A stretch of DNA of 64,000 bases from Phormidium tanganyikae FI6-MK23 (GTDB lineage: Bacteria; Cyanobacteriota; Cyanobacteriia; Leptolyngbyales; Leptolyngbyaceae). The position numbers were made by a program, and so were the translations under genes. The stretch is from the NCBI GenBank assembly GCA_019359175.1, contig JAHHHU010000002.1:310001-374000 (forward strand). The letters are read 5' to 3'. The notes under the pieces were generated by a model, which searched no databases, was not told the origin of the DNA, and worked only from the letters and a program-made list of their open reading frames with translations. Below are positions 27,203 to 37,695 of the stretch, piece after piece (position 1 is the first letter of the stretch; each line of letters opens with the position of its first letter).

Positions 27203-27901
27203 ATGGTGATTCACTCCTCGAAAACTCAGTTGTCTGTGCCGCCGTTAGAAAATGGTGATCGTTTATCGCGCCGAGAATTCGAGCGCCGTTATGCCGCTGC
27301 TCCTCACGTCAAAAAAGCCGAACTGATCGAAGGAGTTGTGTACGTGGCAGCAGCATTACGATTTAGAAGTCATGGTCAACCGCATGGAAACTTGATCATC
27401 TGGTTGGGAGGCTACAAGATTGCCACATCGGGCGTGGAACTAGCAGACAACACGACGGTACGACTCGATCGCGATAATGACCCTCAACCCGATGTAGCGC
27501 TGTTCATTGAGCCTGAGTACGGCGGGCAAGTACGAATTTCAAGTGATGACTACATTGAAGGCGCACCAGAACTGATCGCGGAAGTGGCGGCAAGTAGCGC
27601 AGCTTACAATTTGGGCGACAAGAAAAAGGCGTATCGTCGCAACGGAGTTCGAGAATACATTGTTTGGCAAATGTTTGAAAACAAGCTCGATTGGTTTGTG
27701 CTGCAAGACGATGAATACGTGACGCTGTTGCCAGATGAGACGGGCATTATTCGCAGTCGAGTTTTTCCAGGACTGTGGCTCTCGATCGAGGCTCTTCTCA
27801 ACGGCGATATGCTGCAAGTCATGGCAATTTTGCAGCAGGGGCTAAATTCACCTGAGCATCAAGCTTTTATTCAAGAACTGAGCGGAAAACTAACCGACTA
27901 A
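27203..27901 (+). CDS. Uma2 family (DUF820) restriction-endonuclease-like protein
   Basis: A 232-residue protein of the Uma2/DUF820 family, greatly expanded in cyanobacteria. The PD-(D/E)xK-like core is visible: PDVALF after a short strand, then PELIAEVAASSAAYNLGDKK, where E-V and the following K complete the site. The fold is nuclease-like, but the biological role of the family is not established. It starts 16 bp after pcrA and overlaps the convergent NarL-type regulator by 12 bp. Confidence 0.85.
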   Translation: MVIHSSKTQLSVPPLENGDRLSRREFERRYAAAPHVKKAELIEGVVYVAAALRFRSHGQPHGNLIIWLGGYKIATSGVELADNTTVRLDRDNDPQPDVALFIEPEYGGQVRISSDDYIEGAPELIAEVAASSAAYNLGDKKKAYRRNGVREYIVWQMFENKLDWFVLQDDEYVTLLPDETGIIRSRVFPGLWLSIEALLNGDMLQVMAILQQGLNSPEHQAFIQELSGKLTD

Positions 27902-28612
27902 TCCCGATCGCAATGCTCTTACGGCTGCCTGAGTTCGATCATCCGCACACAGCTTATTCAGAATGTTCCGAACGTGCGTCTTCACCGTTCCGACTGTGAT
28001 GTAAAGCTTTTCTGCGATCGCCGCATTGCTACAGCCATCCACGATCAGTTGCAACACTTCTAATTCGCGTTCAGTCAGCGGATACGCTTCGATGATTTGG
28101 TTGTATTCTGACTCAGTTGCCGTAATCGAAACTTGCTGGGCTTCGAGTATTGCACTGTTTTGGGAAGCCGTTGATTGAGACTGCCGCAAAACCACACGCG
28201 CGATCGCGGGATCAATCCAGGAATTTCCTTCTTGAGTAACGCGCAGCGCATCGACCAACTGATCCAGACTGACATCTTTCATACAGTAAGAGTCCGCACC
28301 CGCCGCAAACGCTGCGAGAACCGTATCTTCTTGATCTTGTAGGGTTAAGATTAAAACTTTTGTATTAGGCTGATCTTCCATCGTCGCTTGTGCTTGACGG
28401 AAACGGCGAGTCAGTTCAATCCCATCAATATCCGGTAAGCCAATATCCACGATCGCAACATCGGGCTTCAGGTTGGTCAGCATCTTTAGCCCGTCGGTTC
28501 CATTTGCCGCTTCTCCCACGACCTGAAACCCCGGTCTTTGCTGCAACGCTGTTTTCATGCCGACCCTGGTTAAGTCATGGTCTTCAATCAGCGTGATCCG
28601 AATGTCATTCAT
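27890..28612 (-). CDS. NarL/LuxR-family response regulator
   Basis: A 240-residue response regulator. The receiver domain (1-125) has the paired acids in LIEDHDLTR, the phospho-acceptor Asp in VAIVDIGLPDIDG and Lys in YCMKDVS. The LuxR-type helix-turn-helix (about 175-235) reads LTERELEVLQLIVDGCSNAA and VGTVKTHVRNIL. All residues for phosphorylation are present. No partner kinase is adjacent. The 3' end overlaps the Uma2 gene by 12 bp. Confidence 0.92.
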   Translation of the reverse strand: MNDIRITLIEDHDLTRVGMKTALQQRPGFQVVGEAANGTDGLKMLTNLKPDVAIVDIGLPDIDGIELTRRFRQAQATMEDQPNTKVLILTLQDQEDTVLAAFAAGADSYCMKDVSLDQLVDALRVTQEGNSWIDPAIARVVLRQSQSTASQNSAILEAQQVSITATESEYNQIIEAYPLTERELEVLQLIVDGCSNAAIAEKLYITVGTVKTHVRNILNKLCADDRTQAAVRALRSGLVG

Positions 28613-28908
28613 ATGAAAGAACTCCCACAGTGTTTAGAAAATATCAGAATTGCATAGAAATATATCGATGCCTCGTACAGTTTTTGAGGCGACCACTAAT
28701 CACAAATCCATATAGGGGTAGTCAATTTTATTCTGCTTTAAACATAGTCATAAACTTGATGTTCTGTTGTACAACCTGTGGCATAAAACTTAGGTCAGAT
28801 TTTTGCAGATTGGGCGATTTGACTATCTTGCGACGGTTGAAAATCAGGCGATCGATGAGATCGAGAAAAATAAGCTTTTCATAAACTGTAATCATTCAAT
28901 CTCCTTTT
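28613..28908. other. Gene-free AT-rich stretch upstream of the NarL-type regulator
   Basis: No supported ORF, RNA gene or strong hairpin. It is more AT-rich than its surroundings and probably holds the promoter of the regulator. Confidence 0.5.
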
Positions 28909-28996
28909 AACGCCAGTTCGACAGAAGTGGCTTGCTCCGTTTGGGAATCCAGGAAGCCGCTTGCAACGAAGCGAAAAAACTCGTCGAACTGACGTT
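28909..28996. repeat. Short inverted-repeat element (88 bp)
   Basis: AACGCCAGTTCGAC at 28909-28922 and its complement GTCGAACTGACGTT at 28983-28996 (13 of 14) bracket an element whose inner arm carries AACGAAGCGAAAAA. The same inner motif is found near the ends of the 47113-47297 element and inside the 135-bp MITE-like copies, so it may be a diverged or deleted relative. Confidence 0.6.
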
Positions 28997-29011
28997 CTTT
29001 TAGAAAAACTA

Positions 29012-29055
29012 AACCCATTCATTGATTCGTTTGAGAACGAATCAATGAATGGGTT
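29012..29055 (-). terminator. Rho-independent terminator of trpE
   Basis: A perfect 20-bp inverted repeat (AACCCATTCATTGATTCGTT and its complement) with a four-base loop; on the minus strand it runs into TAGTTTTTCT. It begins 29 bp after the trpE stop. Confidence 0.85.
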
Positions 29056-29083
29056 CATTTGAAAACTAATTTCAGAACCGTCT

Positions 29084-30616
29084 TCACCCTTGCAAACAGC
29101 GAATCGCCTCCAAAAGTCCTCGCGCCTTACTTAGCGTTTCCTGATATTCGCTCTCTGGCACAGAATCCGCGACCAGTCCCGCGCCTGCCTGCACTTGAAC
29201 GGTATGCTTTCCATCGCCTCGATCGCGCACTACCATCGTCCGAATTGCGATCGCGCTATTCAGTTGCCCTTCAAAATCGTAGTACCCATATGCCCCCGAA
29301 TACACGCCACGCCGACAAGGTTCCAAATTGTGAACAATCTCCATCGCTCGAATCTTCGGCGCACCGCTGACAGTTCCCGCCGGAAATCCGGCTTTGAGTA
29401 AATCCCACGCTGTTTTATTTGGGTCTAACTGTCCGACTACATTACTGACAATGTGCATCACATGAGAATAGCGCTCGATCACCATCAATTCATCGACTTT
29501 CACGGTTCCATTGATGCAAACCCGCCCTAAATCATTGCGTCCCAAGTCTACTAACATGACGTGCTCTGCGACTTCTTTTGGATCAGCCAATAAGTCCTGT
29601 TCTAATGCCAAATCTTCCGCGTGAGTTTTGCCGCGTTTGCGAGTTCCAGCGATCGGGCGAACTGTCGCGATCTTCGGTTCAGTTGGATCAATCGATCGCT
29701 CTGCTTTCACCAACACTTCTGGACTCGATCCAATAATCTGCCAATCTTTAAACTGAAAATACGCCATGTACGGTGAGGGATTGATCAATCTCAGCGATCG
29801 ATATAAAGCGAATGGCTCTCCGACAAATTCTGAAGACAATTGCTGCGAGATCACAACCTGAAAAATATCGCCCGCTTTAATGTGAGCCTTTGCGGTTTCG
29901 ACATTCGCGCAGTATTGTTCTTTGGTCGTATTACTTGTCCAAGAAATTGCAGAATCACTACTTGCAGGCGGCTTCCATGAGAGTAATCGAGCTTTTTCCG
30001 ACAGCGGCGACTTGAGTTTATTCACCAGTTGCGTCACGCGATCGCAGGCTTGCTGATATGCCGCTTCTACATTGGTATTCGGATCGCGCAAATCTGCATA
30101 AGCGATCGCCCAAATTTTCCGCTTCACTTGGTCAAAGATCAACACCTGATCGATCTGCATCCACAATCCATCGGGCAAATCGCTCTCAGTCGCCTCGTAG
30201 ATCGGAACACGCGGTTCAATCCAGTTGATCAGTTCATACCCCCAAAACCCGAACAGTCCGCCGATTCCCGGTGGCAATTCTGGCAGTTTCACCGGCTGAT
30301 ACGGTGCCAAACATTCCGACAACGCCGCAAAGGGATCACCTTCAAAAACTTTCTGAGTTCCGTCACGCTGCGTTTGAGTTGTGCGATCGCCTTTCGCTTC
30401 CAAAACCCACAGCGGATCGCAGCCTAAGAAACTATATCGCCCGATCGTTTCTCCACCTTCGACTGACTCCAGCAAAAAACTATAAGGCTGCCCATCACAA
30501 ACGCGATACCACGCTGAAACGGGCGTATCCAAATCGGCAACCCATTCTTGATAGACCGGGATAAAATTTCCTTGCTGTGCGAGTTCGTTGAATTTAGAAA
30601 AATCTGGAAAAATCAT
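29084..30616 (-). CDS. trpE: Anthranilate synthase component I
   Basis: A 510-residue chorismate-using enzyme that makes anthranilate with the TrpG glutaminase, the first step of tryptophan synthesis. The N-terminal lobe (IGRYSFLGCDPLWVL) and the chorismate-binding C-terminal domain are intact: GDIFQVVISQQLSSEF, RPIAGTRKRG, VMLVDLGRNDLGRV, TVSGAPKIRAMEI and AYGYYDFEG. The LLES motif involved in tryptophan feedback reads SFLLESVEGGE (about 46-56). trpG is not in the window, so the gene is unlinked, as is usual in cyanobacteria. It ends in a very strong terminator. Confidence 0.95.
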   Translation of the reverse strand: MIFPDFSKFNELAQQGNFIPVYQEWVADLDTPVSAWYRVCDGQPYSFLLESVEGGETIGRYSFLGCDPLWVLEAKGDRTTQTQRDGTQKVFEGDPFAALSECLAPYQPVKLPELPPGIGGLFGFWGYELINWIEPRVPIYEATESDLPDGLWMQIDQVLIFDQVKRKIWAIAYADLRDPNTNVEAAYQQACDRVTQLVNKLKSPLSEKARLLSWKPPASSDSAISWTSNTTKEQYCANVETAKAHIKAGDIFQVVISQQLSSEFVGEPFALYRSLRLINPSPYMAYFQFKDWQIIGSSPEVLVKAERSIDPTEPKIATVRPIAGTRKRGKTHAEDLALEQDLLADPKEVAEHVMLVDLGRNDLGRVCINGTVKVDELMVIERYSHVMHIVSNVVGQLDPNKTAWDLLKAGFPAGTVSGAPKIRAMEIVHNLEPCRRGVYSGAYGYYDFEGQLNSAIAIRTMVVRDRGDGKHTVQVQAGAGLVADSVPESEYQETLSKARGLLEAIRCLQG

Positions 30617-30801
30617 AGAAGCTTAGGACAACCGTACAGTTAGGATACAGGCTTTTTTGGAACTTTTCGATCGCTTACTTGAGCAATCGAATGATGGGGC
30701 AGTCTGTATCTGCATTTGTTCCACGATTGCAAAAGAAGTAGAGATTGAGATCTACTCATTCTTTATAGAATCCACAGTATTTTCGTTTACAAACAGCAAG
30801 A

Positions 30802-30842
30802 GGAGCCAAACTTTAACCGAGTGGGCTAAAATCTGGCTCCTA
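30802..30842 (-). terminator. Candidate hairpin after psaD
   Basis: AGGAGCCA (30802-30809) pairs with TGGCTCCT (30835-30842) about 35 bp after the psaD stop. There is no clear T-run. Confidence 0.4.
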
Positions 30843-30877
30843 AAGGCACGATCGACAAACTGCCGACGAACTGAGAT

Positions 30878-31300
30878 TTAAGGATCGTAAGGTTTACGAC
30901 CGCTGAACTTCAGCTTGGCGGGTTCGTGGTTCGATCCGATGTTCCGTGGCACGCTATTCACCGAGACACGGCCGGGATTGACCTTCTCAGGGAAAACACC
31001 ATCATTGGGGTGCAGATACTGGATTTCGCCATCAGGGAAAATGCGATAGACCTTGTAATTGGTGATTTTGAACTTCGTGCGAAGTTGTCCACCTAATGCA
31101 AGACAGTGTTCCTTGCGGGCTAAATACAGCAAGTTGTCGCCTTGGCGCATCTTGGCTGCACCACCCATGGGCATTTCAAAGACTTGCTCTTTGGGGCTGC
31201 TCCAGGTGATGGCGTATTTCTCTTCGATTAGGGCTTTGGTCAGCAGTCCACCCGTACTGCCGCCGAACAAAGGTGCTTGTCCTGTAAGAGTTTCTGACAT
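30878..31300 (-). CDS. psaD: Photosystem I subunit II (PsaD)
   Basis: A 140-residue stromal-side photosystem I subunit that docks ferredoxin and stabilises PsaC. Diagnostic segments are [50 protein letters not shown] and [14 protein letters not shown]. The basic C-terminus [12 protein letters not shown] is normal. The frame runs nine codons further, but the ATG at 31300 gives the family N-terminus MSETLTGQ. It is monocistronic, with about 80 bp to the upstream kinase gene. Confidence 0.97.
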   Translation of the reverse strand: MSETLTGQAPLFGGSTGGLLTKALIEEKYAITWSSPKEQVFEMPMGGAAKMRQGDNLLYLARKEHCLALGGQLRTKFKITNYKVYRIFPDGEIQYLHPNDGVFPEKVNPGRVSVNSVPRNIGSNHEPAKLKFSGRKPYDP

Positions 31301-31380
31301 AGGTCTCGCTCTAAACGTTTTTGGCATCGTATCATCGGGCGTTTACAGGTTTAACGAATCCGTAACAGTTGTTAATAGGC

Positions 31381-33366
31381 TTATCCGGTTGTTCTTCTCC
31401 GACGGGTCGCAGCAGAGCGTTTTGTTTCCCCGGATGGCACGATCGGGATTGTAAAGTGAAATTCACTGCCGTGATCTTTGCCGTTTGATTCTGCCCAGAT
31501 GCGTCCGCCCCAGTTGGTGATAATTTGGCGACAGATGGCGAGTCCGAGTCCGGTTCCGCCTGTGGTGCGGCGGAGTGCGCCTTCTTCTTGATAAAAGCGA
31601 TCGAATACCGTTTCCAGTCGATTTTCTTCGATGCCGCGTCCGGTATCTGCGATCGTCACTTCAATCATTGCACCTTCGTTGCGCTCTGCTTGAATCGTGA
31701 CTCTGCCCTGAGCCTCGGTGAATTTACAAGCGTTGTCGAGCAGTTTGGTGAGAACTTCGACCAGCCATTCGCCATCGACTTGAACGAGCGGCAGTTCGGT
31801 GGAAAGTTGGGTCACGATTTGCGGTAGAGCTGTTGACATTCTGCGGGCTTGCAGACTGCTTAACGCTAGTTCGACACATTCCCAAAGCGGCTGCGGTTCG
31901 ATTCTCCACTCGACTCGTCCGCTTTCAAGCCGCGACAAAGTGAGGAAGTCTTGGATCAGTTTCCGCATTCGTTCCCCGTCGGCTAGGGCGGAATTTAGCA
32001 TCACTTGCCGCAAATCTTGAGACATATCCGGTTCGCTAGCAAGGCTTTCTAGACACACTTGGATCGTCGAAAGCGGGGTGCGAAGTTCGTGTCCGGTAAT
32101 GGCGATCAAATTGCTGCGAGTGCGATCGAGGGCTTCTAACTGCTGATTGAGATCTTCTAAGTTCGCAAACGATTCGGCTTGAATCAAAGCGACTCCTACT
32201 TGAGTCGCGATCGCTTCAACCATTTCGACTTCATCGTGTTCTAGAACGTGCGGAGTCGTGCCGCAATAATGCAATTCAACCGCACCTAAAAGCTGGTTTT
32301 GGTGTAGCACCGGAACCATTAGCCACGATCGAATATCCCATTCTTCGGTAAGGGATTTTAGAGTGCGATCTCCATCTTTGATCATCGAGAATCGCGCGTC
32401 GGTTTGCGTGTCTTGAATAAAGACGGCTTCTTGTCGCTGAACGACTTCTTCAAACAGCGGATTTCCTTGCAGTGTCCAGGTTCGACCTGAAAGCGAAGGA
32501 ACCGGATTGAGTAAGTATTCGTGCTGCAAAATTGCAGAAGAATCGTTCGATGTGCAGCGATAGATTAAACAGCGTCCCGCCCCTAAAACTTTTCCCAATT
32601 CTTCTGCGGCAACGTTGAGAATTTCATGCGGATCAAGCGATCGACGAACTGCCGCCGTAATTGAATTCACCAGGCGTTCTTTACGCTCCTTTTCTGCGAT
32701 CGAGCGGTAAGCTTTTGCGAGTTTGTACTGTCCGGCTTGCAGATAGGTGACTAAGCGATCGGCAAACGGAGCCGGATCGACTTGATTAATTGCCGCGATC
32801 GGGCCTGTCGCAATCTGCGCCAACATCGGAGCAATCTTAGTTCTGAGTTCTGGGCGATATTGCAAAATTCGATTCAGCAAGATCTCAGCGGATTTGAGAA
32901 CGATCGTGCGATCGAATGTCCAGATTCCTTCAAACCGCCGCGCTTGATCGACGTGCAGCGGCGGTGCGCTTTGGGTTTCGGAACTGAGATCGCGCTCTCG
33001 ACAAATCAGGCAAGAAGCGTACTGTTCGCCCATGACGACGAGATGCCATTCCTCGCTTAACCCGTCTCCAGGTTCAAACGCGATCGTTTCGTAATGCTCT
33101 GAACGATTGGTAAAATCTGTTTCTGGAGCCGCGAGGACGTAGACTTGATCGGTACGATCAGAGATTCTGAGATACCGATGTGCTTCTTGTCGATAAAAGC
33201 GTTCGCGCTGAAAGCTTGCAATCACAAGCGGATGATCATTGCCTGCTAAAACCTGGTCTTCCATCGCGTGTGACAATGCGGTGAGGGAAGACTTGAAGTA
33301 GATTTGAGGTCGCACCTGGGGAAGCGCTTTGAGCAGTGTCTCCAGGACTGAATCAGGAATGATCAT
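31381..33366 (-). CDS. DICT-GAF sensor histidine kinase
   Basis: A 661-residue soluble kinase. An N-terminal DICT sensory domain (about 1-150: IASFQRERFYRQEAHRYLRI, EWHLVVMGEQYASCLICRER) is followed by a helical linker and a GAF domain (about 230-400). HisKA carries His in AITGHELRTPL, and the HATPase has N, G1 and G2 boxes (LLDNACKFTE, DTGRGIEE, GTGLGLAIC). DICT domains occur in cyanobacterial kinases and diguanylate cyclases and are thought to sense light or redox; that role is inference. No response regulator is beside it. Confidence 0.88.
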   Translation of the reverse strand: MIIPDSVLETLLKALPQVRPQIYFKSSLTALSHAMEDQVLAGNDHPLVIASFQRERFYRQEAHRYLRISDRTDQVYVLAAPETDFTNRSEHYETIAFEPGDGLSEEWHLVVMGEQYASCLICRERDLSSETQSAPPLHVDQARRFEGIWTFDRTIVLKSAEILLNRILQYRPELRTKIAPMLAQIATGPIAAINQVDPAPFADRLVTYLQAGQYKLAKAYRSIAEKERKERLVNSITAAVRRSLDPHEILNVAAEELGKVLGAGRCLIYRCTSNDSSAILQHEYLLNPVPSLSGRTWTLQGNPLFEEVVQRQEAVFIQDTQTDARFSMIKDGDRTLKSLTEEWDIRSWLMVPVLHQNQLLGAVELHYCGTTPHVLEHDEVEMVEAIATQVGVALIQAESFANLEDLNQQLEALDRTRSNLIAITGHELRTPLSTIQVCLESLASEPDMSQDLRQVMLNSALADGERMRKLIQDFLTLSRLESGRVEWRIEPQPLWECVELALSSLQARRMSTALPQIVTQLSTELPLVQVDGEWLVEVLTKLLDNACKFTEAQGRVTIQAERNEGAMIEVTIADTGRGIEENRLETVFDRFYQEEGALRRTTGGTGLGLAICRQIITNWGGRIWAESNGKDHGSEFHFTIPIVPSGETKRSAATRRRRTTG

Positions 33367-33599
33367 TGATATTTTAATTACCCGACAACTGTCGGATCTC
33401 CAGCAGGTCGAGGAGATAAGATCGTGGATTGTCCAGCCTACGACCTAGACCCTAGTAGAACTTCGTTTACGGAAGTAAAATTAACTTCCTCAGACATTGT
33501 AAAGGTTTGCGGGATCGATCGTGGATTCGTGTTTTGTTTCTTAACCCACAAAAACTCTCGATCGTTGTAAAGGGGAATATCCGCGATCGCCAAATTGAA

Positions 33600-35081
33600 T
33601 TAGCGATCGGTTTTTAACACCCGATAGAGGCTCTGATAGCGATCAAACTGTTCGTTGTACACAAGCTGTCTGGTTGGCTCGATCGCAGCTTCGATCGGAG
33701 GCAATTTCTCTATCAGAGTCTCAAAATCTGCATACCATCCAATTCCGACCATTGCAACGATCGCAGCCCCGTAAGCGGCTCCTTCTGCTGCACTCGGCTG
33801 AACCAATCGCACTTGTAAGACATCAGCTACAATATGCCGCCAGAAGAGCGAATTCGCACCGCCCCCTGTCGTTACAAATTCATCCAGCATTGTTAAGGGT
33901 CGAATCACCTCAAACGCAGCCCGCAAACTGAAAGCAACGCCTTCTAACACGGCACGGACTAAATGCGATCGTTGATGAGCGAGAGAAAGCCCGATCCAAG
34001 CTCCTCGTGCATCGGGATCGAGATATGGACTGCGTTCACCCGATAAATGAGGCAAAAATATCAAATCTTCTGAGCCAACGGGCGCAGTTGCAGCAAGATC
34101 GCTCAGTTGTTCATAGGTCAACTCTGGCGCACAGGTTTCTCGATACCATCGCAGTGATCCAGCGGCTGATAAAGTCACACCGAGAAGATGATAGCCGCCA
34201 TCGACATGACAGAATAGATGCACTCGTCCTTCTGGGTCAGGGGTCGGCTGTGTCAGCGGCGCAAGAATCACGCCAGAGGTTCCGAGACTCAGACTCCCGC
34301 GCGAAGTGTGATTCGAGAGAATGCCTAATCCGATCGCGGCTGCCGCATTGTCTCCACCCCCTGCAACGATCGGAAGTCTCACAGGTAAGTGAGTGAGGTT
34401 TGCCATTTCAGCGGTGAGATGTCCAACAACATCGGTAGACTTGACCACAGCGGGGAAAAGATTCGGAGAAAGCCCGATCGCGGAAAGGATATCAGTATCC
34501 CATTGTCGATCGCTTAAATTGAGACATCCCACACCGGACGCATCCGAAGGCTCAGTAAACTGATTTCCGGTTAGAGCAAAGCCTAAATAATCTTTAGGTA
34601 ACAGGACAGTATGAGTTCGATCAAACGCTTCTGGTTCTTGATGTTTAAGCCATAGCAGTTTAGGTAGCTGAAATCCCGTAACCGCACGATTCCCCGTTCG
34701 CTGGATCAATTCATGTCGCGGAATATTCGCTTCAATTTCCGCGACTGCATCTTTTGTACGCTGATCATTCCACAAGATAGCAGGTCGGATGACAGCACCC
34801 GATCGATCAAGTGCTGTCATCCCGTGCATTTGACCGGATAGTCCTAATGCAACAATCTCAGCATTCTGTAGCTTCAAGGCAATGTCTTGAAGCACAGCAA
34901 TACTCGCTTTTACCCAATCGTCTGGGTGCTGCTCTGTCCAGCCTGGACGGGGCGTATAAAGCGGGTAAGCTTGGCTAGACTGAGCGACGAGGCGACCTTG
35001 ACGATCGACTGCGATCGCTCGAACGCCGCTCGTCCCCAAATCCAAGCCCAGCACAATCGATTGAGTGACTTTATCTTTCAC
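33600..35081 (-). CDS. xylB: Xylulokinase (FGGY family)
   Basis: A 493-residue sugar kinase that phosphorylates D-xylulose to xylulose 5-phosphate. N-terminal [15 protein letters not shown], the substrate segment [10 protein letters not shown] with ILWNDQRT, and C-terminal ATP-site segments [13 protein letters not shown] and [11 protein letters not shown] identify the XylB branch. It is the last gene of the minus-strand polyol operon and starts 11 bp inside the dehydrogenase gene. The product enters the pentose phosphate pool and Calvin cycle. No fructokinase is present in the operon. Confidence 0.93.
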   Translation of the reverse strand: MKDKVTQSIVLGLDLGTSGVRAIAVDRQGRLVAQSSQAYPLYTPRPGWTEQHPDDWVKASIAVLQDIALKLQNAEIVALGLSGQMHGMTALDRSGAVIRPAILWNDQRTKDAVAEIEANIPRHELIQRTGNRAVTGFQLPKLLWLKHQEPEAFDRTHTVLLPKDYLGFALTGNQFTEPSDASGVGCLNLSDRQWDTDILSAIGLSPNLFPAVVKSTDVVGHLTAEMANLTHLPVRLPIVAGGGDNAAAAIGLGILSNHTSRGSLSLGTSGVILAPLTQPTPDPEGRVHLFCHVDGGYHLLGVTLSAAGSLRWYRETCAPELTYEQLSDLAATAPVGSEDLIFLPHLSGERSPYLDPDARGAWIGLSLAHQRSHLVRAVLEGVAFSLRAAFEVIRPLTMLDEFVTTGGGANSLFWRHIVADVLQVRLVQPSAAEGAAYGAAIVAMVGIGWYADFETLIEKLPPIEAAIEPTRQLVYNEQFDRYQSLYRVLKTDR

Positions 35082-36576
35082 GGTCTACAGAGAATTGAGT
35101 GAGTGTCGCTCTGACTCCAGTTTCAGATAGATGCCGTAAAGCATTTGAAGTTGTTTCTACAAATCGCGAAGATTGCGGTAAATCATCACCAAACACTTCA
35201 TTTAAGCTAAGCAAAGGACGTAGATCAGTTTTAGCCTTGTGCGCTCTCTCAGCCAGCACATCAGATAGAGGATCTTCAATGTTGATCGCGTTTCCTTGTT
35301 CGTCTTGTCCTATTAGACATCGGAACCAAGCTGCGATCGTCAAACTAAGATAGTCGATCGTGCCGCCTTGTTGAAGCTTTTCGCGCAGTGAACCAAGGAG
35401 AAACTTAGGATTTTTCGCAGAACTATTGTGACAGAGACGAGATAAGCGATCGCGAATTTTGGGATTTTCAAATCGCTCGATCAACGTCTGCTTATAATCT
35501 GCTAAATCCACTCCCGCAACAGGTTGAAGCGTTGGTGTCACTTCTTCCATTAATGCCGAGATCGCCTCTCTACACTGCGAATCCGCCATCACTTCATGCA
35601 CATAGGTATATCCCAACAATGTGCCCAGATAGCCGATCAGCATATGGCTAGCATTCAGCAATCGAATCTTGATCAACTCATACGGATGAACATCTGCCGT
35701 GAACTGAACCCCGACCGTTTCTAAATCAGGTCTACCCGCGCAGAACTGATCTTCGATCACCCATTGAGTAAAAGGCTCTGCAATCACTGGAAAATCATCC
35801 TCAATGCCAAATTTTTCTGCAACGAAAGTACGATCGCTATCAGTCGTCGCAGGCGTAATGCGATCGACCATACTATTTGGAAATGCTCCCTGCTCAGAAA
35901 GCCATTGTCCTAAAGCTCGATCGCGGAGTTCTGCAAACGCAGTCAGCATTTTTCGGGTGATGTCGCCATTGCCTTGTAAGTTGTCACCGGACTGAACTGT
36001 AAAGGGAGGCAAGCCTTGTTTGTATCGTTGCTCAAGTGCTGCCGCTAAAAAGCCGTAAGTTCCAATCGGCTGATCTGGATGCTGTAAGTCATGCTGAATC
36101 GTAGGATGATCGACTTCTAGTTCGCCGCTTCCTTCGTTGTAGTAGTAGCCGCTTTCAGTAATCGTCAGCGTTACAATGCGACAATCAGGAGATGCCATCG
36201 CAGCAATGACGGACTGTGGATCTTCCGGTGCGAATAGATAGCGATCGATTGATCCAATAATGCGGGCGCGATCGTCGTTAGGCGATCGTTCCACTAAAGT
36301 ATAGAGATGGTCTTGAGACTTGAGTGCATCTCGCATCCGGCGATCTTGCTCTAGCAGTCCAATCCCACAAATCCCCCAACGAAAATCGGCAGTTTGATCA
36401 AAATAGTTGTCCAAATACAATGCTTGATGCGATCGATGAAACCCGCCAACCCCGATATGAACAAATCCATTTTTGAGAGAATGTCGATCGTAACGGGGAA
36501 GGCGAATTGTATCTGATAAATGAGATAAAGCTGCTTCGTTCAGCTTAGTGATTGGGTGGCTCTGGGTATGGCTCAT
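35071..36576 (-). CDS. mtlK: Mannitol 2-dehydrogenase (long-chain polyol dehydrogenase)
   Basis: A 501-residue NAD-dependent long-chain dehydrogenase that oxidises mannitol to fructose; relatives also take D-arabitol to D-xylulose and D-sorbitol. The nucleotide-binding segment is [18 protein letters not shown] (about 39-56); the catalytic lysine is K303 in [12 protein letters not shown], with the conserved Asn and His following. Other family marks are [12 protein letters not shown] and [13 protein letters not shown]. It overlaps the ATPase gene upstream by four bases and xylB downstream by 11, so translation is coupled. The xylB neighbour suggests that arabitol is a true substrate. Confidence 0.94.
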   Translation of the reverse strand: MSHTQSHPITKLNEAALSHLSDTIRLPRYDRHSLKNGFVHIGVGGFHRSHQALYLDNYFDQTADFRWGICGIGLLEQDRRMRDALKSQDHLYTLVERSPNDDRARIIGSIDRYLFAPEDPQSVIAAMASPDCRIVTLTITESGYYYNEGSGELEVDHPTIQHDLQHPDQPIGTYGFLAAALEQRYKQGLPPFTVQSGDNLQGNGDITRKMLTAFAELRDRALGQWLSEQGAFPNSMVDRITPATTDSDRTFVAEKFGIEDDFPVIAEPFTQWVIEDQFCAGRPDLETVGVQFTADVHPYELIKIRLLNASHMLIGYLGTLLGYTYVHEVMADSQCREAISALMEEVTPTLQPVAGVDLADYKQTLIERFENPKIRDRLSRLCHNSSAKNPKFLLGSLREKLQQGGTIDYLSLTIAAWFRCLIGQDEQGNAINIEDPLSDVLAERAHKAKTDLRPLLSLNEVFGDDLPQSSRFVETTSNALRHLSETGVRATLTQFSVDRER

Positions 36577-37682
36577 GTAGGCGTGAGAGAATGACGACGG
36601 TGTTTAGTGACTGCTTCACCTTGATTATCGAACAAATGGCAAAACTCGCCATCAATTTGAAGAAAAACGTGATCGTGCAATCGGCTTAGATTCGCTCCAT
36701 CGGTTCGCACGACGACACTTTCTCCACCCGCAATCTGAACATACAGATACGTTTCTCCTCCTAACTGCTCCACGACAACCACTTCACCATTTAGGGTTGC
36801 GGAAGTGCGATCGAGTTTCAGATGTTCTGGGCGAATTCCCAAGGTTGCAGAAGCGCCAACTGATAGCGTACCAGACTGTACGGGAATTGTGACCGTTGCA
36901 TTATTCGACAGTTTTACCGTTGTTCCTGAGCTATTCACTGAGGCAACGGTCACCGGAATAAAGTTCATTTTCGGTGAACCAATAAAGCCTGCAACAAATA
37001 AATTGTGAGGATGATGGTATAGCTCCATCGGCGCTCCAACTTGCTCAACAATGCCATTTTGCAAGACCACAATCTTATCGGCCAGCGTCATCGCTTCAAT
37101 CTGATCGTGCGTCACATAAATCATTGTGGTTTGCAAGCTGTCATGCAGTCGAGCAAGTTCAATCCGTGTCTGCACCCGTAAAGCCGCATCTAAGTTGGAA
37201 AGCGGTTCATCAAACAAGAATACTTTCGGATTTCGCACTAAGGCACGCCCGATCGCGACTCGCTGCCGCTGTCCGCCCGATAGTTCTCTCGGCTTACGAC
37301 TGAGCAACGGTTCTAGCTGTAGAACACGGGCTACATCGCGAGTTCGCTGATCGCGCTGTGCTTTCGGTACACCTGCTAGACGAAGACTAAACGCCATATT
37401 GTCCGCAACACTCATGTGAGGATAAAGCGCGTAAGTCTGGAACACCATTGCTAATCCGCGCTCTGCTGGAGAAACATCATTCGCTAGCTGTCCATTGATC
37501 AAAAGTTCGCCCGATGTAATTTCTTCAAGCCCAGCAATCATGCGTAAAAGCGTCGATTTGCCGCACCCAGAGGGCCCAACAAACACCACAAATTCTCGAT
37601 CGTGGACATCGAGATCAATGCCTTTAATGATCTCCGTATCATCGAACTGTTTCCGAATATTTCTCAGTGTGATAGTTGCCAT
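36573..37682 (-). CDS. smoK: Polyol ABC transporter ATP-binding protein (MalK/SmoK type)
   Basis: About 369 residues. Walker A is GPSGCGKST, the Q-loop is in VFQTYALYPHMSV, the signature LSGGQRQR, Walker B VFLFDEPLSNLD and the H-loop YVTHDQ. A C-terminal MalK-type OB-fold regulatory domain (about 235-365) is present. The frame extends ten codons upstream through non-ATG starts; ATG 37682 gives the normal N-terminus MATITLRNI and places the gene 13 bp after the permease. Gene names are assigned by analogy with the smo operon of Rhodobacter. Confidence 0.92.
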   Translation of the reverse strand: MATITLRNIRKQFDDTEIIKGIDLDVHDREFVVFVGPSGCGKSTLLRMIAGLEEITSGELLINGQLANDVSPAERGLAMVFQTYALYPHMSVADNMAFSLRLAGVPKAQRDQRTRDVARVLQLEPLLSRKPRELSGGQRQRVAIGRALVRNPKVFLFDEPLSNLDAALRVQTRIELARLHDSLQTTMIYVTHDQIEAMTLADKIVVLQNGIVEQVGAPMELYHHPHNLFVAGFIGSPKMNFIPVTVASVNSSGTTVKLSNNATVTIPVQSGTLSVGASATLGIRPEHLKLDRTSATLNGEVVVVEQLGGETYLYVQIAGGESVVVRTDGANLSRLHDHVFLQIDGEFCHLFDNQGEAVTKHRRHSLTPT

Positions 37683-37695
37683 GAGAGGTTCTTGA

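Noticed and set aside
30657-30881. 74-codon plus-strand frame between trpE and psaD
   Set aside because: Runs into psaD antisense, has no ribosome site and no family resemblance.
31341-31358. GTTTACAGGTTTAACGAA upstream of psaD as an RpaB (HLR1) site
   Set aside because: One TTTACA half-site is present, but the second half at the required ten-base spacing reads TAACGA, so the HLR1 consensus is not met.
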